Assembly (NCBI RefSeq): GCF_010894435.1 | Contig: NZ_JAAIXZ010000001.1 | Location: 1,456,322-1,520,321, forward strand | Direction: 5' to 3' | DNA: 64,000 nt | DNA from: Pyxidicoccus trucidator | Lineage (GTDB): Bacteria > Myxococcota > Myxococcia > Myxococcales > Myxococcaceae | The notes under the pieces: model-generated | Database searches by the model: none | What the model was told of the DNA's origin: nothing | The model's input: only the letters and a program-made list of their open reading frames with translations | Position numbers and translations under genes: made by a program | In this document: positions 63,331 through 64,000 of the stretch, piece by piece | Position numbering within the stretch: the first letter of the stretch is position 1 | Layout of the letters: each line of letters begins with the position of its first letter

Positions 63331-64000
63331 ATGCTGGACGTCGTGGATGTCGGCAAACGTTCGCTCGCGACCTACCGCGACGTCGCTCCCGACTCGCAGC
63401 TCGACGAGCTGCTCCAGCTCTCGGACCGCCTGCGCGGCGCGCGCTGCATGCACCTCAGCGCCACCTCGTATGGCGGAGGGGTCTCCGAAATCCTTCGCTC
63501 GCTGGTCCCGCTCTACAACGACCTGGGCATCGCCACCGACTGGAAGCTCATCCACGGCGACGAGGCCTTCTTCCAGGTCACCAAGCGCATCCACAACGGG
63601 CTCCAGGGAGCGCCCGGCGAGCTCACGGAGCAGGAGAAGGCCATCTACCTGGCCAACGCGCAGCTCAACGCGAGCCGCATCGTCACCGACTCCGAGGACT
63701 ACGACTTCATCTTCGTCCACGACCCTCAGCCCGCCGTGCTCGCCGCCATCTCCACGCTGCGCGACGCGCGGTGGATATGGCGCTGCCACATCGATACCTC
63801 CAACCCCAACCCCAGCTACTGGGAGTTCCTCGCCCCCTTCCTGCACGCCTACGACGCCGCCGTCTTCACCCATCAGGACTTCATCCCGCCCCGGCTGCCC
63901 ATCCGCGACGTCCACGTCTACGCGCCCGCCATCGACCCGCTCAGTCCCAAGAACTACCCGCTGCCGGTGGACCTCGCCCGGCACGTGCTGGAGTGGATTG
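63331..64000 (+). CDS. Trehalose synthase-like glycosyltransferase, partial (N-terminus)
   Basis: 223 codons up to the window edge. The sequence begins LDVVDVGKRSLATY and includes HLSATSYGGGVSEIL, DWKLIHGDEAFF and VHDPQPAVL, the N-terminal Rossmann half of retaining GT4 enzymes of the trehalose synthase (TreT) group. It would make trehalose from a sugar nucleotide and glucose, or a related glycoside. AGCAGGAG lies upstream of the ATG. The C-terminal nucleotide-sugar half is outside the window. Confidence 0.88.
   Translation, partial: MLDVVDVGKRSLATYRDVAPDSQLDELLQLSDRLRGARCMHLSATSYGGGVSEILRSLVPLYNDLGIATDWKLIHGDEAFFQVTKRIHNGLQGAPGELTEQEKAIYLANAQLNASRIVTDSEDYDFIFVHDPQPAVLAAISTLRDARWIWRCHIDTSNPNPSYWEFLAPFLHAYDAAVFTHQDFIPPRLPIRDVHVYAPAIDPLSPKNYPLPVDLARHVLEWI

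Overview
The window looks like myxobacterial chromosome, most likely Myxococcaceae (Myxococcus, Pyxidicoccus or Corallococcus type). This is inferred from the very high GC with strong G/C bias at third codon positions, many lipoproteins and secreted proteins of unknown role, and two SitA-like lipoprotein toxin loci of the kind used in myxobacterial kin discrimination. No phage, insertion sequence, CRISPR array or replication origin was seen.

Layout. 1-8072 (minus): an exported single-pass protein cut by the window edge, a trypsin-like protease, and a two-gene, thioester-less alpha-2-macroglobulin-like system with overlapping genes. 8194-11410: small conserved unknowns and a nucleotidyltransferase-fold protein. 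11561-12780: a SitA-like lipoprotein that lacks a toxin domain, with an immunity-like partner. 12843-17040: a LysR/AEC-transporter pair, an APCDD1-like lipoprotein and an MFS exporter. 17135-24996: a HEIGH-type metalloprotease with two near-identical PPC domains, a TPR lipoprotein, a roadblock protein, an HD-domain protein, an FRG-domain protein and two small membrane proteins. 25166-28816: a molybdenum hydroxylase operon (FAD, 2Fe-2S and molybdopterin subunits, all overlapping). 29085-33882: a TadE/TadG-like pseudopilin cluster of visibly lower GC. 33897-46384: envelope lipoproteins and unknowns, an acyl-CoA dehydrogenase, a DUF1615 protein and an active/inactive M16 peptidase pair. 46542-56507: a 1407-residue HIT-PLD-helicase-S24 fusion, a lipoprotein nuclease-toxin gene interrupted by an in-frame TAG, its intact immunity gene, and a SNF2 helicase with two SWIM-type zinc motifs. 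56693-64000: unknowns, tRNA-Phe with its own terminator, an RpoH-like sigma factor divergent from an NhaR-like regulator, an amidohydrolase and the start of a trehalose-synthase-like glycosyltransferase.

The strongest candidate for something undescribed is the 46542-50765 fusion. One polypeptide carries a HIT triad, an HxK phospholipase-D nuclease motif, an SF2 helicase and an S24 protease domain. An Ala-Gly bond lies 37-38 residues before the catalytic serine, as in LexA and UmuD, which suggests a helicase-nuclease that could cut itself on a DNA-damage or invasion signal. The two toxin loci, one without a toxin domain and one with a nonsense codon but with immunity retained, look like decayed kin-discrimination weapons.
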